A program made the position numbers and the translations under genes. Positions 33,995 to 41,965 of a DNA stretch of 64,000 nt are shown piece after piece; the first letter of the stretch is position 1, and each line of letters begins with the position of its first letter. Source of the DNA: JBAZOO01 sp041648735 (GTDB lineage: Bacteria; Verrucomicrobiota; Lentisphaeria; Oligosphaerales; CAITYL01); the NCBI GenBank assembly GCA_041648735.1, contig JBAZOO010000020.1, positions 1 to 64,000 on the forward strand, read 5' to 3'. The notes beneath the pieces were generated by a model. That model was given only the letters and a program-made list of their open reading frames with translations. It had not been told where the DNA came from and did not search any database.

Positions 33995-34200
33995 CGGTGG
34001 GGAGCGGCGAATTTCGAGCGCGAGCGACGGCATGGTGGTGGACGCAAGGAAGGCCGTCGGCGAATTTCGAGCGCGATGGATCCCGTAGCGGACGGCGTCG
34101 GCGAATTTCGAGCGCGAGCGACGGCATGGTGGTGGACGCAAGGAAGGCCGTCGGCGAATTTCGAGCGCGAGCGCGATCGCGAGCGCGAGCGCGATCTCAT
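33995..34200. repeat. GCGAATTTCGAGCGCGAGCG repeat cluster 2
   Basis: Four copies of GCGAATTTCGAGCGCGA. Two of them start an exact 53-base unit ending GGACGCAAGGAAGGCCGTC, at about 34007 and 34101. TGGATCCCGTAGCGGACGG occurs twice (34077 and 34202). The last copy ends in a (GAGCGC)n tract. Apart from the PEP-CTERM promoter, the 650-base gap is filled with repeats of this and the next family. Confidence 0.9.
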
Positions 34201-34219
34201 ATGGATCCCGTAGCGGACG

Positions 34220-34330
34220 GAGGTGGCTTGGGGACAGGGGAAAATCCCCCCGCTGGAGTTCACACTTTAGTGTGGGACCGGAAAACCCCGCCAACGCTCC
34301 AACCAGCCCACGCTGAAGCGTGAACTCCAA
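34220..34330. repeat. CTTGGGGACAGGGG module and two facing REP palindromes
   Basis: The module at 34226 ends in a REP hairpin (34259-34279, CACAC/GTGTG stem). A second REP hairpin in the opposite orientation lies at 34307-34328 (CACGC/GCGTG stem). The pair forms a BIME-like arrangement just before the KaiC-like/PPDK gene. Confidence 0.85.
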
Positions 34331-34388
34331 CCCGGGCCGCCCCCGCCGCCAGGGTTGCAAATGGCCGGGGAAGGGGTACGGTTCGCGC

Positions 34389-36452
34389 ATGAAAAAGCCA
34401 GCCGCCAGAAGCCAGGAAGTGTCGAGCGGAGTGCCGGCGCTGGACGCCATCCTCCAGGGGCTCCGGCCCGGGGACAATGTGGTCTGGCAGATTGACGCGC
34501 CGGAGAGCTACCGGGAATTCACCCTGCCCCTGGCCGCCTGGGCGGCGGCGGCGGGGCGGCCGTGCGTGTACGTGCGGTTCGCGGAGCATCCGCCCCTGGT
34601 CCGCCCAGGGGCGGGGGTCACCCAGGTGGCGATCGATCCGCGGCCGGGGTTCGACTTCTTCTGCGGCGAGGTCTACCAGCTCGTGAAGCGCACCGGCCCG
34701 GGCGCGGTCTATGTGTTCGACAACCTTTCCAAGCTGGTGGAGAGCTGGGCGACCGACGAGCAGCTCGCCAATTTCTTCCAGGTGGTCTGCCCCTATCTCT
34801 TCGAGCTGCGCACGGTCGCCTATTTCGCCGTCAGCCGGGGACAGCATTCCCACAGTTGCATTTCCCGGATCCGGGACACGACCCAGGTGCTGCTGGACCT
34901 CTTCCACGCCGACGACCACGCCTGCTTCGTCCATCCGGTGAAGGTGCTGGGACGCTACACGCCGACCATGTTCTGGCCGCACCAGGTGGTGGCCGGCGGC
35001 CCTTGGATCCCGGTCTTCCGCAGCGGCGACGCCGCCCGCCTCTCCACTGCCGCCCGCCGGCCGCCCTTTGGCTCCGCCTCCGACGGCGCCGCCGCCCCGT
35101 GGGAGGCCGTCTACCGCAAGCTCCAGGGGCTGAAGAACAAGCATCCGGAAATCTATTGCCTGACGCCGGAGGACGAGCTGCTCAAGCGTGACCTGATCGG
35201 GATGTTGTTCGGCGCCGACCGGGACTTCAAGCGGCTGGCCGACAGCAAGTTCACGGTCGGCGACCTGCTGGGCATCCGGGAGCGGGTGCTCGGCTCCGGC
35301 CGCATCGGCGGCAAGGCCGCCGGGATGCTCCTGGCCCGGGCCGTGCTCCGGGAGACGCTCGGGGTCAGCCGGGTCAACGCCATCCTCGAACCGCACGATT
35401 CCTTCTACATCGGCTCGGATGCCTTCTTCACCTTCCTCGTCACCAACGGGCTGTTCCGCCTGCGGCTGGAGCCGGGCGACGCCGAAAGCTTCCCCGAGAT
35501 CGAACGCCGCTTCCTCGAGGGGCGCTTCCCCGACGAGACTCTCCAGCAGTTCCGCGTCCTGCTCGACTATTACGGCCAGGCCCCGATCGCCGTCCGCTCC
35601 AGCAGCCTGCTCGAGGACGGCTTCGCCCATGACTTCACCGGCACCTACCGCACCGAGTTCTGCGTCAACCAAGGCACGCCGGAGGCGCGGCTCGACGAGT
35701 TCCTGCGGGCCGTCAAGCTGGTCTACGCCAGCCTGATGCACCCCGACGCCGTGGCCTACCGCCGCCGCCGCGGCGTCCAGGAGCGGGACGAGCAGATGGC
35801 CGTCCTCATCCAGCGCGTCGCCGGCATGCCGCACGGGAACCTCTTCTTCCCAATCGTCTCCGGCGTCGCCTATTCCCCGGGGGTGCCCCAGCTTGGCGGC
35901 ACCGCCCGGCTGCTCTTCGGCCTTGGCACCCGGGCGGCCGACCGCGCCAGCCGCGACCAGGCCCGGATGGCCTCCCTCCACCCCGGGGCGGCGGCCGCGG
36001 CGGCGGCGGCGGCGCCAACCCCGCAGCAGCTCGTTGATGTGCTGGATCTCAACGCGAACCGCCCCAAGACCTTGCCTTTCCGGGAGGTGGCCGAGGTCAC
36101 CCACCGGCTGAAGCTGGCCCTCTGCGCCTCCCGCCAGGAAGGTGCCGCCCTGGTGGAGCCGGAGGGGGGCGAGTGGCAATGGGCGGTGGACGCCGGGACG
36201 GTGCCGACCTTCAACAACCTCCTGCGCCGCACCGAGTTCGTTGGATTGCTCCGCCAGTTCCTGGAAACCCTGGAAAAGATCTATGGCGCCGCCGTGGACA
36301 TGGAGTTCACCGTTGCCGTGGCCGCCGGTGGCCAGATCCGGATCAACCTGCTCCAGTGCAAGCCGCTGCGCCTTTCCGCGCCGACCGGCGGCCTCCCGCC
36401 GCCGCCGGCCGGCCTCGTGGCGAATGCGGCTATCCGTCCAATTCGATCTTGA
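34389..36452 (+). CDS. Degenerate KaiC-like domain fused to a PEP/pyruvate-binding (PPDK-N) domain
   Basis: A 687-residue cytoplasmic protein. Residues 1-230 look like a RecA/KaiC-fold ATPase (GVPALDAILQGLRPGDNVVWQ, YVFDNLSKLVESW), but the Walker A lysine is missing: the P-loop position reads GDNVVWQIDAPESY. Residues about 290-680 are a PEP synthase/pyruvate-phosphate-dikinase N-terminal ATP-grasp domain (GSGRIGGKAAGMLLARAV, PIAVRSSSLLEDGFAHDFTGTY, closing INLLQCKPL). The phosphohistidine and PEP/pyruvate domains are absent, so it cannot be a full PEP synthase. The family is known but has no assigned reaction. An alanine run (about 535-545) is odd. Start: GGGGAAGGGG upstream. Its end overlaps the converging ftsZ by 23 bases. 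Confidence 0.82.
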   Translation: MKKPAARSQEVSSGVPALDAILQGLRPGDNVVWQIDAPESYREFTLPLAAWAAAAGRPCVYVRFAEHPPLVRPGAGVTQVAIDPRPGFDFFCGEVYQLVKRTGPGAVYVFDNLSKLVESWATDEQLANFFQVVCPYLFELRTVAYFAVSRGQHSHSCISRIRDTTQVLLDLFHADDHACFVHPVKVLGRYTPTMFWPHQVVAGGPWIPVFRSGDAARLSTAARRPPFGSASDGAAAPWEAVYRKLQGLKNKHPEIYCLTPEDELLKRDLIGMLFGADRDFKRLADSKFTVGDLLGIRERVLGSGRIGGKAAGMLLARAVLRETLGVSRVNAILEPHDSFYIGSDAFFTFLVTNGLFRLRLEPGDAESFPEIERRFLEGRFPDETLQQFRVLLDYYGQAPIAVRSSSLLEDGFAHDFTGTYRTEFCVNQGTPEARLDEFLRAVKLVYASLMHPDAVAYRRRRGVQERDEQMAVLIQRVAGMPHGNLFFPIVSGVAYSPGVPQLGGTARLLFGLGTRAADRASRDQARMASLHPGAAAAAAAAAPTPQQLVDVLDLNANRPKTLPFREVAEVTHRLKLALCASRQEGAALVEPEGGEWQWAVDAGTVPTFNNLLRRTEFVGLLRQFLETLEKIYGAAVDMEFTVAVAAGGQIRINLLQCKPLRLSAPTGGLPPPPAGLVANAAIRPIRS

Positions 36453-37596
36453 TCCCGCGGCGCTGCCAGGTCGGGATGTCCAGGTTTTCGCCGTTGCGCA
36501 CCGTTGGCGGGCAGTTGGCGAAGATGCCCGCCGACTGTTCGACCAAGTCCAGCACGCCCTGCGTTTCGCCGCCGGGGCCCGGGGGTTGATGCATCCGCCC
36601 GCGGGGTGGCGGGGTGGCGTCCGGCTCGCCGTCCCCGGGGCCGCCGAAGCGGCAGAGCATGCCGGTGAGGTGCAGTTCGTCGCCCAGGGCTGGATCCACG
36701 AAGGCGCCGTTGTAAAGGCGGGCCGTGGAGGGGAAGGCGGCCTTGAGCCGGTCGAAGCAGCTTTCGATCTCCCCTTTGGTCAGCCGCGGCCCGCCGATGA
36801 GCGTCAGCACTGCCGCATCGGTGCGGCTGACGCTCTCCTCGCCGCCAAGGAAGGGACAGGTCAGGAACTGTTCGACCGCCTCTTCGCAGCGCCCGTCGCC
36901 GGCGGCGCGGCCGAAGCCGAGGGTGCAGAGGCTGGGCTTCTCCTTCAACAGGTTGCGCAGGGTGACGAAATCCACGGACAGCAGCGCCCCGGCGCGGGTC
37001 ATCCGGATCAGCCCGGTCAAGTCCGCCGCCAAAAGCTGGTTGGCGACGGCGAACGCCTCGGCCGCCACCATGTCGGCGGGCATGGTGCTGAACAGCAGGT
37101 CGTTGGGAATGGCCAGGACGGCGGCGGTGGTGCGGCGCAGCTCCTCCAGATCCTTCTGCGCCAGCGAGCAGCGCCAGCTTCCCTCGAAGGAAAAGGGCAG
37201 GGTGACCACGAACAGGCTGGTCTTGCCCGCCCGCCGCAGATGGCGGGCGACGACGCGGGCGGCGCCGGAGCCCGTCCCCTTGCCCAAGCCGGCGACGACG
37301 ATGACGATGGCGGCGTCTGCCACGAATTGCTTGAGGTCGTCCAAGGAGGCGATGGCGGCCTTCTCCCCCAGCGCCGCACTGTCGCCGGCGCTGGCGTTGC
37401 CGGTCCAGCCGCCCCCCAAGGGGATTTGGACGACGCCGGCGAGGCTGGCCAGCGCCTTGGGGTCGGTGTCGGCCGCGCCCAAGGCGACCGCGTCCGCCGC
37501 CAAGGTCAAGTCGGCCATGGCGGCGACGACCCGGCCGCCGCCGCCGCCAAGGCCGAGCACCACCACGCGATCCTTGAGCGTCGCATCCATCGCCAT
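36430..37596 (-). CDS. ftsZ: Divergent cell division protein FtsZ
   Basis: A 388-residue tubulin-fold GTPase that forms the division ring. VLGLGGGGGRVV (about 12-23) is the nucleotide loop; the tubulin signature, usually GGGTGTG, reads GKGTGSG (about 103-109). LPFSFEG and IPND match FtsZ. The T7 synergy loop, normally NVDFADV, is SVDFVTL: the catalytic Asp209-equivalent remains but the Asp212-equivalent is Thr and the Asn is Ser. After a variable linker, the tail NLDIPTWQRRGIKIELDG keeps the DIPxF/W-type peptide that binds FtsA. It begins 11 bases after ftsA; a GTG 15 bases upstream, overlapping the ftsA stop, is an alternative start. Confidence 0.9.
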   Translation of the reverse strand: MAMDATLKDRVVVLGLGGGGGRVVAAMADLTLAADAVALGAADTDPKALASLAGVVQIPLGGGWTGNASAGDSAALGEKAAIASLDDLKQFVADAAIVIVVAGLGKGTGSGAARVVARHLRRAGKTSLFVVTLPFSFEGSWRCSLAQKDLEELRRTTAAVLAIPNDLLFSTMPADMVAAEAFAVANQLLAADLTGLIRMTRAGALLSVDFVTLRNLLKEKPSLCTLGFGRAAGDGRCEEAVEQFLTCPFLGGEESVSRTDAAVLTLIGGPRLTKGEIESCFDRLKAAFPSTARLYNGAFVDPALGDELHLTGMLCRFGGPGDGEPDATPPPRGRMHQPPGPGGETQGVLDLVEQSAGIFANCPPTVRNGENLDIPTWQRRGIKIELDG

Positions 37597-37607
37597 GCCC
37601 ACCCCAT

Positions 37608-38903
37608 TCACCAGTTGAACGCCTTGAAAATCTTCTTGAACTTCCTGCGGCCGAGAAGGTCGAGCAGCGTGTTCGCGTCCGCCGCGATCTGCTGGAGCGG
37701 GCCGCGCCCATTCGCCGCGGTCTGGGCGAGATGCAGCCGCCCGTAGCGCAGCAGCCCAAAGGGCGTGGCGAACCGTGGCGAACCGCAGATCTCCCGGCGG
37801 CCGATGGCCTGCCGCGGCAGGCCGACAACGACCGGGCATTCAAAGACTTGCCGGGCCAGCTCCGTGGCTTGGGGGATTTGGGCGCCGCCGCCGGTGAGCT
37901 TGATGCCGAAGCCGATGCGCCCGAGCATCCCCGCCGCCACCAGGTCGTCCCGGATGCCGGTGAACAATTCCTCGAGCCGCAGTTGCACGATCTTCTCGAC
38001 CAGGGACATGGGCACCCTGCGGACCGGCTTGCCGGAGCCGACGTCGATCTCGGCCAGCCGGGCGGCGTCATCGTCGGTCATGATCGCCCGCAGATCCGGA
38101 TCCCGCACCAGGTCCCGGCAACGGCGCAGGGGCAGCTTGAGGCAAAGCTGCAAGTCATTGGCCAGATGCTCGCAGCCGACGGCGACCTGGCCGGCGAAGA
38201 GGCAGCGGTCGTCGCCCTGGAACAAGGCGAATTCGGTGACGCCGGCGCCGAGGTCGATGACCAGCGCCCCCTTCTCGGTCTCGTCCCGCTCCAGCACTCC
38301 CAAGCCGGCCGCCAGCCCGGAAAAGACCAGCCCTTTCGGCTCCTGCTCATCCGAGGAGAAGGTGTCCTGGATCAGGCCACGCAATGTCTGCATCCGGGCG
38401 GCATTGCCATGGATGATCAGGCAATCGGCCTCGACCCGGCTGCCGTACTGCCCCACCGGATTCTCCACCTCCTGCCCGTCCACCGTGAACTGGCGGATGA
38501 TCTGGTGCAACGGTTCGCGGTCATCCTTGAGCTTGTAGCTCCAGGCCACGGCGAGCGCCGCCTCCCGGTCCGACTCCGAAACATGCGGTTCCTGGGCGTT
38601 GACCACCGCGCTGCCAATGCTGGGGGCCGCCGCCACATGGTTGCCGGTGACGGCGAGGTAGATGTTCTGCGCCAGCTCGTCGGCCTCCATTTCCGCGTCA
38701 AGCAGCGCATCGTGGAACGGCCCCTGAACCGCCGCCACGTCCACGACCACCCCCTTCATCACCGTTTCCAAGGTCGGACGCTCACCGGCGCCCAGCAGCT
38801 TGACCACGCCACTCTCCTGGACCTCGCCGATGACCACCTTGACCGCGGCGGTGCCGATCTCGACCCCGGTGACTACATCCCACTCCTTGCGCCGTCTGCC
38901 CAT
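37608..38903 (-). CDS. ftsA: Cell division protein FtsA
   Basis: A 431-residue actin-fold protein that tethers FtsZ to the membrane. Phosphate-1 loop: VEIGTAAVKVVIGEV (near 12-26); phosphate-2: VIDLGAGVTEFALF (about 222-235); adenosine motif: LTGGGAQIP. The 1C/SHS2 domain lies in 85-165. The C-terminus LLGRRKFKKIFKAFNW is the amphipathic membrane-targeting helix typical of FtsA. Two starts are possible, 38903 and 38963, neither with a good ribosome site; 38903 is the better match in length. ftsA-ftsZ form a two-gene unit with no other division or wall genes next to them, unlike the usual dcw cluster. Confidence 0.9.
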   Translation of the reverse strand: MGRRRKEWDVVTGVEIGTAAVKVVIGEVQESGVVKLLGAGERPTLETVMKGVVVDVAAVQGPFHDALLDAEMEADELAQNIYLAVTGNHVAAAPSIGSAVVNAQEPHVSESDREAALAVAWSYKLKDDREPLHQIIRQFTVDGQEVENPVGQYGSRVEADCLIIHGNAARMQTLRGLIQDTFSSDEQEPKGLVFSGLAAGLGVLERDETEKGALVIDLGAGVTEFALFQGDDRCLFAGQVAVGCEHLANDLQLCLKLPLRRCRDLVRDPDLRAIMTDDDAARLAEIDVGSGKPVRRVPMSLVEKIVQLRLEELFTGIRDDLVAAGMLGRIGFGIKLTGGGAQIPQATELARQVFECPVVVGLPRQAIGRREICGSPRFATPFGLLRYGRLHLAQTAANGRGPLQQIAADANTLLDLLGRRKFKKIFKAFNW

Positions 38904-39074
38904 GGTCGCACCGACCGTCCGCGGCCCGTCTCCGCCTTCTTGCGCCGGCGTGCCGCGAACCATCGCGCATCGCCCGGCCGTCGCCCGCGGGAATCCTGGC
39001 CGTCCTTTCCGCCCGGTAACGTAATCCTTGCCGCCCCGTGCGCCACACCGGGGCCTGGCGATCGTGCCGGCGCC

Positions 39075-40160
39075 TCACGGCGCCGGGGCGGCGCCGCCGG
39101 AAAGGTAGGCCACCAGCATCTCCTCGTAGCGGCCGAGGGCGTCCGCCTCCAAGCTTTCATTCACGGCATGGGCGCCCGCGCCCGGCACGCCGATGATGGC
39201 GATGGGCACGTTGCCATTGACAAAGTGGCGGGCGTCGGTGGCGCCGTTCATCCGCTGCACGGCGATCTCCCGCCCCAGGAAACGGCCCATGAACTCGATG
39301 AACTCGCGGAGCGCCGGAGTCTCGCCGCTGAAGCTGACCGGCTGGCAGTCGGCCACCCCCGCCACCTCCAGCCCGGACAGCTCGCGCAGCCGCGCCAGGA
39401 TCGCCCCATCCTCGCCCGGCGTGACAAAGCGGATGTTCAGGTTCAGCTCCGCCGTCTCCGGCACGCGGTTGTGGACGGAGCCCGCCTGGATGACCGTGGC
39501 CGCCAAGGTCGTGTGCCATTCGTCGCCGGCCCTGGCCTCGGAAAAGAGGCCGCGCACCTTGCCATAGCCGTCCAGCAGCAAGTCAATGGCGTTCTGACCC
39601 TTCCACGGCTCGGCGGCATGGCACGCCTTGCCGCGGGCGACGAGCCGGACGTTCAAAATCCCCTTCTGCGCCACCGTCACCGCGTTGCCGGCCCCATCGA
39701 GCACCAGCACCAGCCGCCGGGCGGCGTAGCCCTTCGCCACCATGAAGGCCGTGCTCGCCCCCCCCGCCTCCTCGTCCGTCGAAAAAATGGCGCCGACGCT
39801 GGCCTTGCCGTTGAGCCGGGCCAGGAGGTTGGCGGCCAGCGCGCTGTTGCCCAGGCAGTCATGCACGCCGCGGCCGTAGAGCATCCCCCCCTCCTCGCGC
39901 AGCGTGAAGAGCGAGTCCTCCGCCGGCACCACGTCCAGGTGCGCATTCAGCAGCACGTCCACCGTCTTGTGGCGCTCGGTCGCGGCAAACAGGGCCAGCC
40001 GGCCGTCGGGCAGCCGTTCCAGGATGGTGTGGACCCCCGCGCCCTTGAGGTATTGACGGAGATCCTCGACCGTGGCGTTGACCTGCCCCGTCTGCGCCGT
40101 GACCGGCTTGAAGGCCATCCAGCGCCGGATCAGCTCCTTGGTTGGCAGCAGACTGCCCAT
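39075..40160 (-). CDS. M20-family zinc peptidase/deacylase
   Basis: A 361-residue cytoplasmic metallopeptidase (ArgE/DapE/CPG2 family). NAHLDVVP (about 78-85) supplies the first zinc His and the catalytic Asp; GRGVHDCLGN is the bridging Asp segment; IFSTDEEAGG has the catalytic Glu pair; the dimerisation lid lies in the middle (GKACHAAEPWKGQNAID); GATDARHFVNGNVP near the end holds the last metal His. Substrate not determinable; amino-acyl or acetyl-amino-acid derivatives are usual. Start at 40160 with AAGAAGGGG upstream and a promoter at 40221-40249. It lies downstream of nothing but its own promoter, divergent from prmC. Confidence 0.9.
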   Translation of the reverse strand: MGSLLPTKELIRRWMAFKPVTAQTGQVNATVEDLRQYLKGAGVHTILERLPDGRLALFAATERHKTVDVLLNAHLDVVPAEDSLFTLREEGGMLYGRGVHDCLGNSALAANLLARLNGKASVGAIFSTDEEAGGASTAFMVAKGYAARRLVLVLDGAGNAVTVAQKGILNVRLVARGKACHAAEPWKGQNAIDLLLDGYGKVRGLFSEARAGDEWHTTLAATVIQAGSVHNRVPETAELNLNIRFVTPGEDGAILARLRELSGLEVAGVADCQPVSFSGETPALREFIEFMGRFLGREIAVQRMNGATDARHFVNGNVPIAIIGVPGAGAHAVNESLEADALGRYEEMLVAYLSGGAAPAP

Positions 40161-40220
40161 GGCAAACCCCTTCTTGGCAACCGGCCGGGGACGCCTCCCC
40201 CCGCCCCGGCGTAAAACCAA

Positions 40221-40249
40221 ACGATAACCCGCCATCCCCCAATCCGCAA
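40221..40249 (-). promoter_or_regulatory. Promoter of the M20 peptidase gene
   Basis: On the minus strand TTGCGG, 17 bases, TATCGT; about 60 bases before the start codon. Eight of twelve consensus bases. Confidence 0.5.
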
Positions 40250-40337
40250 CCTCATTCCAGGACGGGGTGTTGGCTTTCAGGCCAAATCCGCCGGCCAAAC
40301 CGGTGATTCGCCAGAGCCGCGGCCCGGCCCCGCGGGG

Positions 40338-40365
40338 TTGACTTTTGCCATTGGCCGTGTATCTC
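40338..40365 (+). promoter_or_regulatory. Promoter of prmC
   Basis: TTGACT, 16 bases, TATCTC, ending 35 bases before the prmC start. The -35 box is near consensus. Confidence 0.5.
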
Positions 40366-40400
40366 CTGGAAAACAGCGGAAAGGATCCCGCCGCCCACCC

Positions 40401-41255
40401 ATGACCACGATCCGCCAAGCTTGGGACGAAACGGCCGCCGCCCTGGCCGCCGCCGGGGCCGGACCCCAGGCCCGCCACGAGGCGGCCTGGCTGCTGGAAC
40501 ACCTCCTCGGCTGCACCCGGGCCGGACTGCTGCGGCAGACCGCCCAGCCACTGCCGCCGGCCGCGGCCACCCGGCTTTGCGAACTCCGCAACCGGCGCTG
40601 TGCCGGCGAACCGCTGCAATACCTGCTGGGCGACGTGGAGTTTTGCGGACTCCGCATCGAGGTCGGGCCGGGCGTGCTGATCCCGCGGCCGGAAACGGAG
40701 GGGCTCGCCACCCTCGCCCTGGCCGGATCCGGCGCGCCAGACGAGCCGCTGCTGGATCTCTGCACCGGTTCCGGCGCGGTCGCCTTCGCCCTCGCCCAGG
40801 CCCGGCCGGCCGCCCCCGTGCATGCCGTCGAGCTCTCGCCCGCCGCCCTCGCCTGGGCGCGGCGCAACCGGGAACGGCTGGGGCTGGCCAACGTCGTGCT
40901 GCACGAGGGCGACTTGTTCGCGCCGCTGCCACCGGGGCTGCGCTTCCGCGCCATCACCGCCAACCCGCCTTACATCCCCACGGCGGCGTACGAACGGCTG
41001 CCGGTGGCGGTGAAGGGGTTCGAGCCGCGGCTGGCACTGGAGGCGGGGGCGGACGGGCTGGACCTGCTGCGGCGGATCGCCGCCGCCGCGCCGGCGCGGC
41101 TGCTGCCCGGTGGCCGCATCATTTGTGAGATCGGCAGCGACCAGGGGGCGGCGGCCAGCGCCTGCCTGCGGACGGCAGGGTTGGGGGGCGTCACCCTGGC
41201 CCGGGATTGCTACGGCGCGATCCGTTTCGTCTCCGGCGACGCCTTCCAGCTTTGA
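40401..41255 (+). CDS. prmC: Peptide chain release factor N5-glutamine methyltransferase
   Basis: A 284-residue SAM-dependent enzyme that methylates the Gln of the GGQ motif of release factors RF1 and RF2. The N-terminal five-helix domain (1-80) binds the release factor; EPLQYLLGDVEFCGL and PGVLIPRPETE are diagnostic; LLDLCTGSGAVAFALA is the SAM loop; ITANPPYIP (about 193-201) is the catalytic NPPY. The start at 40401 fits family length; AAGGA lies rather far upstream (15 bases). The neighbouring prfA gene, often adjacent, is absent here. A repeat array follows the stop codon. Confidence 0.93.
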   Translation: MTTIRQAWDETAAALAAAGAGPQARHEAAWLLEHLLGCTRAGLLRQTAQPLPPAAATRLCELRNRRCAGEPLQYLLGDVEFCGLRIEVGPGVLIPRPETEGLATLALAGSGAPDEPLLDLCTGSGAVAFALAQARPAAPVHAVELSPAALAWARRNRERLGLANVVLHEGDLFAPLPPGLRFRAITANPPYIPTAAYERLPVAVKGFEPRLALEAGADGLDLLRRIAAAAPARLLPGGRIICEIGSDQGAAASACLRTAGLGGVTLARDCYGAIRFVSGDAFQL

Positions 41256-41354
41256 TGAGCCCTCTTTCAACCGATCATTGGGCTTGTCCGGATTCGTTGT
41301 CGTTGTTCCGTTCGGGGCCGTGCCTCCTTCCTTGGGGAGGGACAGGGGAAAGCG

Positions 41355-41935
41355 GCTGGGGGTTTCGCACGGAGTGGGGGTTTCGCACGGAGGACACGGG
41401 GAACGCGGAGGCGATGGATCGAGGTTTTCCCCGTGGCCTCCGTGGGCTCCGTGCGAACCTTTCTTCCCGTGTGCCGCATCGGGACAGGCGATGGGGGGTT
41501 TCGCACGGAGGGCACGGGGAACGCGGAGGCGATGGATCGAGGTTTTCCCCGTGGCCTCCGTGGGCTCCGTGCGAACCTTTCTTCCCGTGTGCCGCATCGG
41601 GACAGGCGATGGGGGTTTCGCACGGAGGGCACGGGGAACGCGGAGGCGCTGGGGGGTTTCGCACGGAGGGCACGGGGAACGCGGAGGCGCTGAATCGAGG
41701 TTTTCCCCGTGGCTTCCGTGGGCTCCGTGCGAAACCTTTCTTCCCGTGTTTTCCCCGTGGCCTCCGTGGGCTCCGTGCGAACCTTTCTTCCCGTGTTTTC
41801 CCCGTGGCCTCCGTGGGCGCCGTGCGAACCTTTCTTCCCGTGTTTTCCCCGTGGCCTCCGTGGGCGCCGTGCGAACCTTTCTTCCCGTGTTTTCCCCGTG
41901 GCCTCCGTGGGCTCCGTGCGAACCTTTATCCTCAG
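41355..41935. repeat. CTCCGTG-family repeat array
   Basis: The 710-base gap between prmC and the esterase is almost wholly repeats. A unit of about 120 bp (CACGGGGAACGCGGAGGCG, CGAGGTTTTCCCCGTGGCC, TCCGTGGGCTCCGTGCG, then CTTTCTTCCCGTGTGCCGC) is present twice and in shortened forms to 41700. Four 47-bp units (TTTTCCCCGTGG..., ...CTTTCTTCCCGTG) follow from 41749. Direct GCACGGAGG and inverted CCTCCGTGC strings alternate, so many hairpins are possible. Its plan of short CGTG steps mirrors the TTTCGTG family. Confidence 0.92.
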
Positions 41936-41965
41936 CCGCCGGCGAACTCGGGGCGGGCGGGCCGT

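Noticed and set aside
34389..36452. A complete PEP synthase or pyruvate phosphate dikinase
   Set aside because: Only the ATP-grasp domain is present. The phosphohistidine swivel and the PEP/pyruvate barrel are missing.
41355..41935. CRISPR array candidate after prmC
   Set aside because: The 47-bp units abut with no spacer, and longer units share their whole sequence.
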